Origin: Hymenobacter pini | Lineage (GTDB): Bacteria; Bacteroidota; Bacteroidia; Cytophagales; Hymenobacteraceae | Reading direction: 5' to 3' | Length of the DNA: 64,000 nt | Assembly: GCF_020421205.1 (NCBI RefSeq) | Contig: NZ_JAIZZH010000001.1 | Span: 1,099,691 to 1,163,690, forward strand | In this document: positions 10,859 to 18,955 of the stretch, piece after piece | Layout of the letters: each line of letters begins with the position of its first letter | Numbering within the stretch: the stretch's first letter is position 1 | The notes under the pieces: generated by a model | What the model was told of the DNA's origin: nothing | Seen by the model: only the letters and a program-made list of their open reading frames with translations | Databases searched by the model: none | Made by a program: the position numbers and the translations under genes

Positions 10859-11314
10859 GTGAAGAATTATAGAGCAATGTGTCTGGTAGTGCTAGTGGGT
10901 TGTCAAAGCCCGAGTACACCAGCCAACACTATTGATATTGTGGAATATTCGGCGACGAACGTCGACTTGCCAAAGCTGGTCAGCCAAAGAATAAGAACTG
11001 GTAAAACGCCGATTCTCTACTTCTACGCAGACTGGTGCGGGCCCTGCCGACGGTATCGGGAGTCGTTGCCTGATCCTGCTTTGCAAGCAGCTCTGTCGAA
11101 AGCTACTCTGGTCAAAATTAACATTGATACAGATTCCATATATTCTTCTTTGTACAACATCCAGGCGGTACCTACATTCGTCAAAATAGATAGCGCAGGC
11201 AACGTCCTAGCTCAGATTACCTCCGATGAGTGGAATGAAGACGTCCCGGAAGCCATTGCGCCGGTTATGCGGGGCTTAGCAGAGGGGCACACTTATGATA
11301 GTAGAACACAATAA
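10859..11314 (+). CDS. Thioredoxin-fold lipoprotein
   Basis: The 151-residue protein has a short signal with a lipobox (LVGC, C15) and a thioredoxin fold. The active site is FYADWCGPCRRYRE with C60 and C63, and the cis-proline segment is IQAVPTFVKID. The predicted role is a periplasmic, membrane-tethered disulfide reductase or thiol exchange protein. The start is GTG at 10859, needed for any signal sequence; the internal ATG at residue 7 would leave only eight residues before the lipobox cysteine. Base composition is visibly more AT-rich than its neighbours. A perfect terminator overlaps its stop. Confidence 0.8.
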   Translation: MKNYRAMCLVVLVGCQSPSTPANTIDIVEYSATNVDLPKLVSQRIRTGKTPILYFYADWCGPCRRYRESLPDPALQAALSKATLVKINIDTDSIYSSLYNIQAVPTFVKIDSAGNVLAQITSDEWNEDVPEAIAPVMRGLAEGHTYDSRTQ

Positions 11315-11348
11315 AAAGGCGGCTCCCGGTACCGGGAGCCGCCTTTTT
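11313..11348. terminator. Bidirectional intrinsic terminator
   Basis: Perfect 18+18 bp palindrome (11313-11330 / 11331-11348) starting with AAAAA and ending with TTTTT. It lies between the thioredoxin-like gene (plus) and the PLD gene (minus) and can serve both. Confidence 0.9.
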
Positions 11349-11404
11349 ACATACAGGGAAACAAAAGTGTAATTTCTATTCTCTCGTTTCGGAACTTCAG
11401 CAAC

Positions 11405-13696
11405 CTACTCGACCACCACGCGGCTAACCTGCGTCGATTCGGCGGTTTCGATTTGCACCATATACAGGCCGGCGCGGAGCTGCGAGGCATCCACGCTTAC
11501 GTCCTGACCATTGAGGGCTTTGGTCTGGTCGAGTACTACGCGGCCAGTGGCATCACGCAGGATTACGCGGGCCGTGCGGGCGGCACCCGACTGTACGCGC
11601 AGCTGGAACTGGCCACGGGTAGGGTTGGGGTACACCTGCACGCTGCTCTGCTGTACCGTAGCAGTTTTATTGCTCAATACTAGGTTACATACCTGCACAC
11701 CGTTTTTCTCATCGGCAATGCGCTGAGCAAATTCCTGGTAGTATTGGTTGGTTACGCGGGCATCGTGCACGATGAGCGTGTTTTCGTCATTTTCGGTGTT
11801 AGCCGAGAGGCTCCAGTTGTGCGAGCCCACAAACACCTGCGGGTCCGACTGGGCGGCGCCGGCGTCGATGATGGCATATTTATGGTGCATAATGCCGGGG
11901 CCGTTGTACACCATAATGCGGTTGCCGATAACCCCCTTGATGTTGTCGAAAATGCTCTGGGCAGCCGTGTTAGCGGTTATTTCATTCAGCAGCATCTCCG
12001 AGCAGTTGCCGATGTTCTTCTGCTGAATCTGGTTGCGGATGGCGTTGCCGATGTCGCTCTGGGTGAGCAGCATGGTGGCAATGTGCAGGTCATTGTCAGC
12101 CGTTTGAATGGCTTGAATGAGGCGGCCGTTCACGTTATCGGTGGGCGAGAACCACGACTCTACCAGCTTGCCGCCGATGTTGAGGTAGTGAGGCGTGTTA
12201 TCGGTTTTGCGCGAGCCAAACAGGGCCGTAGCCTGCGTGCCCGAGCCCCACATCTCGTTGAACTCCACGGTGTACACCTTCGCCAGCGACTGGTCCTGGA
12301 TGGCAATGGAGTTGTTGCGGTCGGTGCTCAGCTGAGCGGGCGTCCAGTTGGTTGAGCCCGTCCATACCCAAGGTTGATTGGGGTTGGTGCTGTTGGCATC
12401 AATCACCACAAACTTGTTGTGCATGATGTTCTGCTGGGTCTGGCGGCCGAGGCGCGGAATGCTGCTATCCATGTTCTGGATGCTGGCATTAGCGTTGTCG
12501 TCCTCGTAAATCACGCGTACGGCCACACCCCGGGCTTTGGCAGCCTGTACCGCCGTCAGAATGGTGGGGCTGTTCCAGTTGTAGATGGCAATGTCCAGCG
12601 TTTGCTTGGCCAAGCCAATGTAGCGGGCAATGGTATCGGCCACGGCACCATTAGCGAGGTACAGGGCGTTGTTGCCGGGGCTGGCCAGGGTGGTATTCAC
12701 CGGGTTGGTGAAGTACGTACGCATCTTACCCGTCGATTGTGAAGCCGTAATCATGGGAATCACGCGCGACTCGGAGAGGCCCACGGCGTTGGTGCTGCTG
12801 GCTTTCACGTAGTAAATGGTAGCCGGCTGCAGGCCCGAAATAGCCAGCGTGTGGCTAGTGGTGCTTGTGGAGTTGGTTACGGCCGTGAACGGGCCAGCTG
12901 CCGAGGTGGCGTACTCCAGCTTGGTGTCGCCGGCGTTCTGGGTGGTGTAGTTTACCGTGAAGCCCGTGGTGGTAATATTGGTGGGCGCGGGCACGTTCAC
13001 GAAGTTGGGCGTATTGCCCTGCTGGAAGTCGGCGTAGAGGCGGGGCAGCAGCTGGTAGCCCGTGTTGCCGGCCGTATTGGTGAACTGGCTCATGATGCCG
13101 ACTACGTCAAACGTACCCGTGGGGGAGGGCTTGCCAATCAGCCCGTCGGGGCCGGTGGAGCCGGCATTCACGTACATAATAGTGGTGGCGTTACCACTGA
13201 TACGGTAGGTAGTGCTGGAAAACGCCGTTACGGCGGCCCCGGCCGTGGTGGTCACGGTGGTGGCGTTGGTGAGCTTTACCAACTGGCCTTCGTAGGCTTC
13301 AGCGTAAGCAGCGGAGGCATTGGCAGCCGAAAACGACACCGGCGTAGGCAGTGGCTTGTTGCCGGCCACAACTGTCAGCGTCGTTACGGGGTCCAGTTCC
13401 AGCAGGCCTTTGTAGTCTTTCAGGGTACCCGTCACCACAATGGAGTCGCCGGGGCGCACGTTGGTGTTCAGGGTAGCCGAGTACACACCGATACCGGCCG
13501 TTTTGTCCTGGATGTACCGGATAGCGCCCAGTTCGGGGCCGTTGGTTACCACGCCCGTGAGCGTGACGGTGGCCCCGGAGGTGCCGTAGGCGGGAGCTTG
13601 CGCCCGGGCCTGGGAAATAGGAATGACCGCTTGCGCGTGCGCAGGCAGCCAGCCAGCCATGCTAAGAAGCAAAACCAACAAGGGTAATTTTTTCAT
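11405..13696 (-). CDS. Secreted phospholipase D-fold protein with OB-like and FN3 domains and a T9SS sorting domain
   Basis: The 763-residue protein starts MKKLPLLVLLLSMAGWLPAHAQA, a clear signal peptide; the frame extends 17 residues further upstream without support. An N-terminal OB-like module (about 22-225, containing TVTLTGVVTNGPELG and GDSIVVTGTLKDYKGLLELD) and an FN3-like module (about 235-315) precede two PLD half-sites. These are HNKFVVID (H426, K428) followed by GSTNW, and HHKYAIID (H604, K606) followed by GSHNW; both match HxKx4D. The last about 75 residues (VYPNPTRGQFQL to the end) are a type A sorting domain for type IX secretion. Likely a cell-surface or secreted phosphodiesterase or nuclease. 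The neighbouring minus-strand gene is a paralogue of its N-terminal half. Confidence 0.88.
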   Translation of the reverse strand: MKKLPLLVLLLSMAGWLPAHAQAVIPISQARAQAPAYGTSGATVTLTGVVTNGPELGAIRYIQDKTAGIGVYSATLNTNVRPGDSIVVTGTLKDYKGLLELDPVTTLTVVAGNKPLPTPVSFSAANASAAYAEAYEGQLVKLTNATTVTTTAGAAVTAFSSTTYRISGNATTIMYVNAGSTGPDGLIGKPSPTGTFDVVGIMSQFTNTAGNTGYQLLPRLYADFQQGNTPNFVNVPAPTNITTTGFTVNYTTQNAGDTKLEYATSAAGPFTAVTNSTSTTSHTLAISGLQPATIYYVKASSTNAVGLSESRVIPMITASQSTGKMRTYFTNPVNTTLASPGNNALYLANGAVADTIARYIGLAKQTLDIAIYNWNSPTILTAVQAAKARGVAVRVIYEDDNANASIQNMDSSIPRLGRQTQQNIMHNKFVVIDANSTNPNQPWVWTGSTNWTPAQLSTDRNNSIAIQDQSLAKVYTVEFNEMWGSGTQATALFGSRKTDNTPHYLNIGGKLVESWFSPTDNVNGRLIQAIQTADNDLHIATMLLTQSDIGNAIRNQIQQKNIGNCSEMLLNEITANTAAQSIFDNIKGVIGNRIMVYNGPGIMHHKYAIIDAGAAQSDPQVFVGSHNWSLSANTENDENTLIVHDARVTNQYYQEFAQRIADEKNGVQVCNLVLSNKTATVQQSSVQVYPNPTRGQFQLRVQSGAARTARVILRDATGRVVLDQTKALNGQDVSVDASQLRAGLYMVQIETAESTQVSRVVVE

Positions 13697-13826
13697 CAAA
13701 GAAGAAAAAGGTTTGGGGGAAGGTGTGCTACTGAAAAACGGAGACAAATATCCTGATTTTCAGCGTAAATATTGGTGCCACACAGATGAAGACTTCATGA
13801 TGCCCGCGTACCGGCGGGAGCCTGTC

Positions 13827-14852
13827 TTAGCGGCCCACGGGTTTCTTTTTGTTGTCGGTGAGCATAGGCACGGCCGGGGCAGCGGAGGTACCGGCCGTGT
13901 TGGTGGAGGATACTCGTACGTAGTAGGAGGTATTAGGCTCCAGGTTGTTGATTTCCACCGAATGCATGCGGGTAGGCGTGGGCAACTCCACCATGGTGCC
14001 TAAGGCGGCCGTTTTGCCGTATTCCACTTTGGAAGTGCCGGGGTTTACTGTTTGGAACACCACCGTAAAGCCATTGCGAAACACGTTGGTAGGCACCGGC
14101 TCTCCGGTAATAGCCGGCAGTCCGCCCGCCACCACAAAATCCGAATACAGGCGGGGCAGCAGTTGATAACCGCCCATACCGTTCTGAGTAAACTGGCTCA
14201 CAGTACCCACCATATCGAAGGTGCTGCTGGGCGGGGTTTTATCCACTAGGCCTTTCTCGCCGGTGGAGGCCACGTTGATGCGAATGGGATTAGCTTTCTG
14301 CCCATTCAGCAAGTAGTTGGTGTTGCCCTTTAGGGCTTCGGCCGGGGTGCCGGTGCCCGTGGTAAGGCTGCTCACGCCTTTGATGCGCACCAGCCGGCCC
14401 TCGTAGGCATCGTCGAACACGGAGTTCATATCGGTAGCTGGCACATCAACTACAGTTACCGGGCGGCCCGAGGCTATTTTGGTTACCGAGGCAACGGGGT
14501 CCATCTCCAGCAAGCCGTTGTAGTTTTTGAGTGTGCCCGTGATATGCACACTGTCGCCGGGTACTAAGGAGTGGAGCGAGGTGTTGGTAGTCGAAAACAC
14601 GGCCAAGCCAGCCATGCGGTCTTGCACAAACCGGAGCTGGCCCAGTTCCGGGCCATTAGTAACGGTGCCGCGAATGGTAACCGTGGCCCCGGGGCCAGCC
14701 GCCCGGGCCGCCGTAATGGTAGGCGGGGCCGGGGCTGCGGTAGCAGGGACCGGAGTAGATGAAGAAACTGGTTTGGCCGAAGCCGTTTTACGCTGGGCCT
14801 GAGCTGAAAGCACTACGGAAGCCAACAGAACGGGCAGAAAAACGCGTTTCAT
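13827..14852 (-). CDS. Secreted OB-like/FN3 protein, paralogue of the PLD protein N-terminus
   Basis: The 341-residue product has a signal peptide (MKRVFLPVLLASVVLSAQAQ), an Ala/Pro/Ser/Thr-rich linker (about 22-45), an OB-like module (GATVTIRGTVTNGPELGQL, then GDSVHITGTLKNYNGLLEMD) and one FN3-like module ending near PAVPMLTDN. It aligns along almost its whole length with residues 20-320 of the PLD protein encoded 130 bp downstream, for example GYQLLPRLYSDF versus GYQLLPRLYADF. It has neither the PLD half-sites nor a sorting domain. It probably arose by tandem duplication and domain loss, or supplied the N-terminal part of the larger gene. No enzymatic motif is visible. Confidence 0.8.
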   Translation of the reverse strand: MKRVFLPVLLASVVLSAQAQRKTASAKPVSSSTPVPATAAPAPPTITAARAAGPGATVTIRGTVTNGPELGQLRFVQDRMAGLAVFSTTNTSLHSLVPGDSVHITGTLKNYNGLLEMDPVASVTKIASGRPVTVVDVPATDMNSVFDDAYEGRLVRIKGVSSLTTGTGTPAEALKGNTNYLLNGQKANPIRINVASTGEKGLVDKTPPSSTFDMVGTVSQFTQNGMGGYQLLPRLYSDFVVAGGLPAITGEPVPTNVFRNGFTVVFQTVNPGTSKVEYGKTAALGTMVELPTPTRMHSVEINNLEPNTSYYVRVSSTNTAGTSAAPAVPMLTDNKKKPVGR

Positions 14853-15006
14853 GTAGAGAGGAGGTTGTGTGGGATGAACCCGGAAACAAGTGAGGTTGCC
14901 GGGTAAAAGCAGTGCAGTAGGGTAAGCAGTCGAGTTTAAAATTACGGTGCTGCTCGCAAACGTGTGAAGTTTTTTTCCGGAACGTCCAAAATCTTGAAAA
15001 TCAAAC

Positions 15007-15035
15007 GGCCCGGTCGCCTATAAAGCAACCGGGCC
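15007..15035 (-). terminator. Intrinsic terminator of murB
   Basis: Arms 15007-15017 and 15025-15035 pair with one mismatch; on the minus strand the hairpin is followed by a T-rich tract (TTTGATTTTC). It begins 11 bp after the murB stop. Confidence 0.8.
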
Positions 15036-15046
15036 GGGTCAGGCAC

Positions 15047-16075
15047 TTACAGAATGTTTACCTCGGGATGCAGCTCAATGCCGAATTTTTCGCGCACCGA
15101 GGCAATAATATCGTAGGCCAACTCCCGAATGTCGTGGCCCTGCGCCCCGCCGTGGTTTACCAGCACCAGGGCCTGTTTGTCGTGCACGCCGTGGGGGCCC
15201 CGGCGCAGGCCTTTCCAGCCGCATTGCTCAATCAGCCAGCCCGCGGGTACTTTCACGCCGCCCGGCACGGGGTAGCCCGGGATGCCCGGGTGCTGGGCCC
15301 GCAGCTCATCGAACTTGGCTTGGGACACCTCCGGGTTTTTGAAAAAGGAGCCGGCGTTGCCAATCTGGGTGGGGTCGGGGAGCTTGCTGCGGCGGATGTG
15401 CATCACGGCCTCGCTCACCTGGCGCGGGGTAGGCTCACCACCTATACCCATGTCTTCCAGCGTGGTTTGGATGGCCCCGTAGCTGACGTTAGGCTGGGGG
15501 CGGCGGTGCAGGCGCAGCACCAGGCCGGTTACCACGTACTGGTTTTTGAGCGGACCCTTGAACACCGATTCCCGGTAGCCGAAGCCGCACTCCGAGGCCG
15601 AAAACGTGCGCACCTGCCCGGTGGCTAACTCCAGGGCCTCCAGGTGGTCGAAGGTGTCTTTCAGCTCGGCCCCGTACGCCCCAATGTTCTGGAGCGGCGC
15701 GGCACCCACCGTACCCGGAATCAGGGAGAGGTTTTCGATGCCGTTGAGTTCCTGGTCGAGGGTGAACTGCACCAAATCGTGCCACAACTCACCAGCTCCG
15801 GCCCGCACCAGCGCGGAATCCTCATCTTGCCCGGCAACTTCCAGTCCCCGAATCTCATTTTTGAGCACCACGCCGTCGAAATCCTGGGTGAAAAGCAGGT
15901 TGGAGCCTCCGCCCAAGATTAGCTTTTCAGCTTGCTGCACTTCGGGCAGGGCCAGCAGGGCGCGCAACTCTTCCACCGAGGTAAATCGGGCAAACAGCCG
16001 GGCCTTCACATCAAGCCCAAAGGTGTTGTAAGGACGGAGCGAAACTGCCTGGTCAAGTTGGGGAGCCGGAGCCAT
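15047..16075 (-). CDS. murB: UDP-N-acetylenolpyruvoylglucosamine reductase
   Basis: MurB is the cytoplasmic FAD enzyme that reduces UDP-GlcNAc-enolpyruvate to UDP-MurNAc with NADPH, the second committed step of peptidoglycan synthesis. The 342-residue protein (E. coli type I: 342) starts with SLRPYNTFGLDVKA and has the FAD-binding loop LILGGGSNLLF. It also has IPGTVGAAPLQNIGAYG, the CGFGYRESVFK segment and the catalytic serine S243 in GNAGSFFKNP. The conserved C-terminal glutamate is E338 in LHPEVNIL. The length and the Y-loop-containing form indicate a type I enzyme. The gene stands alone, with a terminator downstream. Confidence 0.95.
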   Translation of the reverse strand: MAPAPQLDQAVSLRPYNTFGLDVKARLFARFTSVEELRALLALPEVQQAEKLILGGGSNLLFTQDFDGVVLKNEIRGLEVAGQDEDSALVRAGAGELWHDLVQFTLDQELNGIENLSLIPGTVGAAPLQNIGAYGAELKDTFDHLEALELATGQVRTFSASECGFGYRESVFKGPLKNQYVVTGLVLRLHRRPQPNVSYGAIQTTLEDMGIGGEPTPRQVSEAVMHIRRSKLPDPTQIGNAGSFFKNPEVSQAKFDELRAQHPGIPGYPVPGGVKVPAGWLIEQCGWKGLRRGPHGVHDKQALVLVNHGGAQGHDIRELAYDIIASVREKFGIELHPEVNIL

Positions 16076-16162
16076 AAGTACGGAAAGCGGATGTTACAGG
16101 CGCAAAGGTAGCCGTTTGCCGCGTTCAGCTGCGCAGGCTCTCTGTGTAGGCGCTCATAAACC

Positions 16163-16196
16163 AACGCGGCCGGCTCCTAAGGAAGCCAGCCGCGTT
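16163..16196 (-). terminator. Hairpin after the MFS gene
   Basis: The segment is a near-perfect GC-rich palindrome (about 15-bp arms with small mismatches) located 22 bp past the transporter stop on the minus strand. The following tract, GGTTTATG, is only moderately T-rich. Confidence 0.55.
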
Positions 16197-16217
16197 ACAA
16201 GTCGAGAAACTAAGCAA

Positions 16218-17615
16218 TTAGCGCACCTGATAACCACGCATGGCGTAGTACAGCAGGTAGGCGTAGCACAGGGCCGGCAGTACGAAGGCCACCCGCAAGC
16301 CGCCCGCGTAGGTAGCCACGGCCCCCATCAAGAAGGGAATAACGGCTCCGCCTACAATGGCCATAATCAGATACGAAGAGCCTTGCTTGGTGAGCGGGCC
16401 CAAGCCTTTGATGGCCAGCGGGAAGATTACCGGCCACATGATGGAGTTACAGAGCCCGCACAGCACCACCAGCCACAGGGCCGCCTCGCCCCGAATTAGC
16501 ACGGCGGCCAGCACGCTCAGCAGCGCTACGGTACACACTAGCACCAGCGCGTAGCGGGCATTGATGCGCTGCAGCAGCGGAATGCCCGCCGCCCGGCCCA
16601 CCAGGGAGCCAAACCAGTATGACGATACCAGCACTGCGCCCACCGCCTTGGTGAAGCCGGCCGTGGTATCCACCGGGGCCGGGGCCTGCCCAAACAGCAC
16701 GGCCATGTAGTTCACGGCCACGTTGAGGCCCCGTACCAGCGCCTGCGTAAAGCCCGATAGTTGATTGATATTTTGGGCTTCGCCGAAGCGGATGAGGTAG
16801 TCGCCTAAGCCAACCTCTACGCCCACGTACAGGAAAATGGCGGCTACTCCCAAAGCTAAGTGAGGGTAGCTGAGCGCCGAAGCTCGGGCCGGCAGCGTGG
16901 TGTCGTCCGAAGCAGTTTCCTCATCGGCGAAAGATTCTAGTTCCGGCAGCTTCAGCAGGGCAAATATTCCGGCCAATACTGCCAGAAACACTGCCAGGCC
17001 AATGTAGGGGCCCTTTACTAAAGCAGCTTCCTCACTCAGGCGCTGAGCGACGGGCATAGCCGCCAGCCGAGCTTTCAGTATCTCCGAACCACCAAACAAG
17101 AGCATCCCGCCCAGCAACGGCGACAACGTGCCCCCGAAGTTGTTGGCCACGCCCACCAGGCTCACCCGAGAAGCGGCCCCACTGGCCGGCCCCAGCACCG
17201 ATACGTAGGGGTTGGCCGCTACTTGGAGCAGCGTAATGCCGGCCCCCAGCACCGCCAGGCCCAACAGAAATACGCCGAATACCCGCGAGTTGGCCGCCGG
17301 AATAAACACCAGTGCCCCCACGGCCATAATCAGCAATCCTACCACGATGCCGCGCTGGTAGCCCAGCCGTTTCAGCAGCACCCCCGCCGGCAGCGACATC
17401 AGGAAATACGCCCCGAAAAACGCTACTGACACTGTAGATGACTGAAAATCACTGAGCTGACACACGTCCTTCAAGTAAGGCATGAGGACCCCATTGAAGT
17501 TGGTAACGGCCCCAAACAGGAAGAACAGGCTCGTCATGGCGGCCATAGGCAGCGCGTAGCTGCGGGTGGCCGTGCTGGTTGTAGCCGTGGTAGAGGAAGA
17601 AGTGGGAATAGCCAT
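16218..17615 (-). CDS. FucP/GlcP-type MFS sugar:H+ symporter
   Basis: The 465-residue protein has about 12 membrane helices and FHS-family features: FLFGAVTNFNGVLMPYLKD in helix 1, SLPAGVLLKRLGYQRG at the loop 2-3 signature, LQVAANPYVSVLG in helix 4/5 and NSIMWPVIFPLAIKGLG in the second half. The N-P-Y motif and the NSIMWP/FPLAI helix are typical of fucose/glucose/galactose symporters of Bacteroidota. It should import a hexose across the inner membrane. The frame reaches back to 17855, overlapping the next gene; MAIPTSSST at 17615 just before helix 1 is the sensible start. A related transporter lies at 55634-56929. Confidence 0.9.
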   Translation of the reverse strand: MAIPTSSSTTATTSTATRSYALPMAAMTSLFFLFGAVTNFNGVLMPYLKDVCQLSDFQSSTVSVAFFGAYFLMSLPAGVLLKRLGYQRGIVVGLLIMAVGALVFIPAANSRVFGVFLLGLAVLGAGITLLQVAANPYVSVLGPASGAASRVSLVGVANNFGGTLSPLLGGMLLFGGSEILKARLAAMPVAQRLSEEAALVKGPYIGLAVFLAVLAGIFALLKLPELESFADEETASDDTTLPARASALSYPHLALGVAAIFLYVGVEVGLGDYLIRFGEAQNINQLSGFTQALVRGLNVAVNYMAVLFGQAPAPVDTTAGFTKAVGAVLVSSYWFGSLVGRAAGIPLLQRINARYALVLVCTVALLSVLAAVLIRGEAALWLVVLCGLCNSIMWPVIFPLAIKGLGPLTKQGSSYLIMAIVGGAVIPFLMGAVATYAGGLRVAFVLPALCYAYLLYYAMRGYQVR

Positions 17616-17697
17616 AAAAGGCGGAGTTGAGAGAAACAAAAAGCCGGCCCGAGAGGCCGGCTTAGCAATGCTACGGAGTTTTTTTGGGAAAACGGCA

Positions 17698-18297
17698 CTA
17701 CCTGGGAGGCGCAGCCAGCGGCCAGCCAAGCCGTTGCAGGTATTTGGCGCACCTGGCGCAAAAGCCGGTTTCCGCGTCGGTTGGGTTGCCGCCTTCAGCG
17801 TCGCGCATAAAGCAGCTGGGCACCGGGCAGTGGGGTAGGCCCTGCGTATGCCCAATTTCGTGGAGCACCACTTTATAAAACTGGCTGGATACGTTGCGCC
17901 GCAGCCGGAAGCTGGATACCACGGCCGCCCGGCCCGGCTGGTACCCCAACCCCAGCACGCCCCAGTCGCGGCGGCCGTTTTTGGAAGTGCTGATGTCGCG
18001 TTGCGTGAGGCCGATAACTACGGTGTCGGGCTGGTACTGCCGTACCAGATAGCGCAGCAGGGAATCGGCGCGGTACCGGTGGCGGGGCGGGTAGTAGGAC
18101 GCCTGGGGCAAGCCGCGTGGGCGAGCCAGCACGACAGCTACCTGTTGTCGTTGCAGCTGATGCCGCACCGAATCTGCCAACTGCTTCGGAAAGCCTCGGA
18201 AAGGTTGCAGCACTAGGACTGGCGGCTGGTTGGGGGGCCAGTGACAGCCGATAGTGCCAAATAGGAGCAGAAATATACTTGTGCGTGAGAACAGCAC
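17698..18297 (-). CDS. Archaemetzincin-like zinc metallopeptidase, lipoprotein
   Basis: The 199-residue protein shows the archaemetzincin signature: H146-E-I-G-H150-T-Q-G-L-P-H156-C157, then C162 in SCFMRDAEGG and C180/C183 in FCARC. The three histidines bind the catalytic zinc with E147 as base, and the four cysteines form the second, structural zinc site characteristic of this family. A lipobox (TIGC, C18) after a hydrophobic stretch predicts a lipoprotein, whereas many family members are cytoplasmic. The physiological substrate of bacterial archaemetzincins is not known. It follows the upstream unknown membrane gene by 4 bp on the same strand, so the two are probably cotranscribed. Confidence 0.88.
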   Translation of the reverse strand: MLFSRTSIFLLLFGTIGCHWPPNQPPVLVLQPFRGFPKQLADSVRHQLQRQQVAVVLARPRGLPQASYYPPRHRYRADSLLRYLVRQYQPDTVVIGLTQRDISTSKNGRRDWGVLGLGYQPGRAAVVSSFRLRRNVSSQFYKVVLHEIGHTQGLPHCPVPSCFMRDAEGGNPTDAETGFCARCAKYLQRLGWPLAAPPR

Positions 18298-18301
18298 TGG
18301 G

Positions 18302-18850
18302 CTAGGAAGCAGGTGCGGGTGCCGGCCGCTCTACGAAATAATACAGGTCCCGTTCCAAGTTGTAAGCCACCTCCTGCATACTGCGCCGCGCCCTGAAATA
18401 TGGAATTCCAACGAAGAATATGCCCTGCACCGACATGATGAGCAGCAGGATACTCAAATTGACCAAGCCCTTACTCCGTGAAATCAAACTGATTAGTGCA
18501 AACAGCACGAAGAACAGATAAAAACAGGCGGGAGCCAGCACAAAAAAAGAGGCACCATTCAGTTCACCTTCAAGCCGCACTCCGGATTCAGTTTGAAGAA
18601 GATTAGCTTCGATAGTAGGCAGAAAGGCCTGATTGCCATCTGTGCGAGGCTTTATCCGTATAAAGTTAGGTTGAATAGTCCCACTATATGGCGCAATTGT
18701 AGGCGAGAAAATGCGGCCCAGCCTGCCGAATGGATTGATATGCGGTGGGGCAACGTGCGGCTTCAGACGCTGCAGAAACTCGTCTTTGCTAATAGGGAAA
18801 TCAAATACCAGAGGAGTAATTAACTGAACCCGCCGAAGTAAGTCTTTCAT
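18302..18850 (-). CDS. Unknown protein with two membrane helices, upstream of the archaemetzincin
   Basis: No family is recognised. The 182-residue product has a soluble N-terminal part (1-100) with repeated proline turns, then two hydrophobic helices (about 103-122, FFVLAPACFYLFFVLFALIS, and 128-150), and a short C-terminal tail ending in PAPAPAS. The N-terminal MKDLLRRVQLITPLVFDFPI and the block LQTESGVRLEGELNGASFFV suggest a small beta-rich domain facing the cytoplasm or periplasm. Base composition is lower in GC than the surroundings. Only 4 bp separate its stop from the archaemetzincin start, so a functional link between the two is plausible. Confidence 0.65.
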   Translation of the reverse strand: MKDLLRRVQLITPLVFDFPISKDEFLQRLKPHVAPPHINPFGRLGRIFSPTIAPYSGTIQPNFIRIKPRTDGNQAFLPTIEANLLQTESGVRLEGELNGASFFVLAPACFYLFFVLFALISLISRSKGLVNLSILLLIMSVQGIFFVGIPYFRARRSMQEVAYNLERDLYYFVERPAPAPAS

Positions 18851-18885
18851 AGAAAAAGATAGTGCTGCCCAAATAGGAAGGCAGT

Positions 18886-18925
18886 CAAAGATACATGCTG
18901 GAGCCGCCTACGCGCCGTATCTTTG
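18886..18925. promoter_or_regulatory. Pair of divergent -7 boxes (TATCTTTG)
   Basis: A perfect TAnnTTTG box lies on each strand: 18918-18925 (plus, 31 bp before the methyltransferase ATG) and 18886-18893 (minus, 36 bp before the gene starting at 18850). No good TTTG -33 element is seen for either. The plus box includes the TTG that could otherwise be read as an upstream start of the methyltransferase, arguing for the ATG at 18956. Confidence 0.55.
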
Positions 18926-18955
18926 CGCTTCTTTTCGCGCTTATTGCCCAGTATC

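Noticed and set aside
17616..17855. 80-residue N-terminal extension of the first FucP-type transporter
   Set aside because: It overlaps the archaemetzincin coding region and has no membrane or family character.
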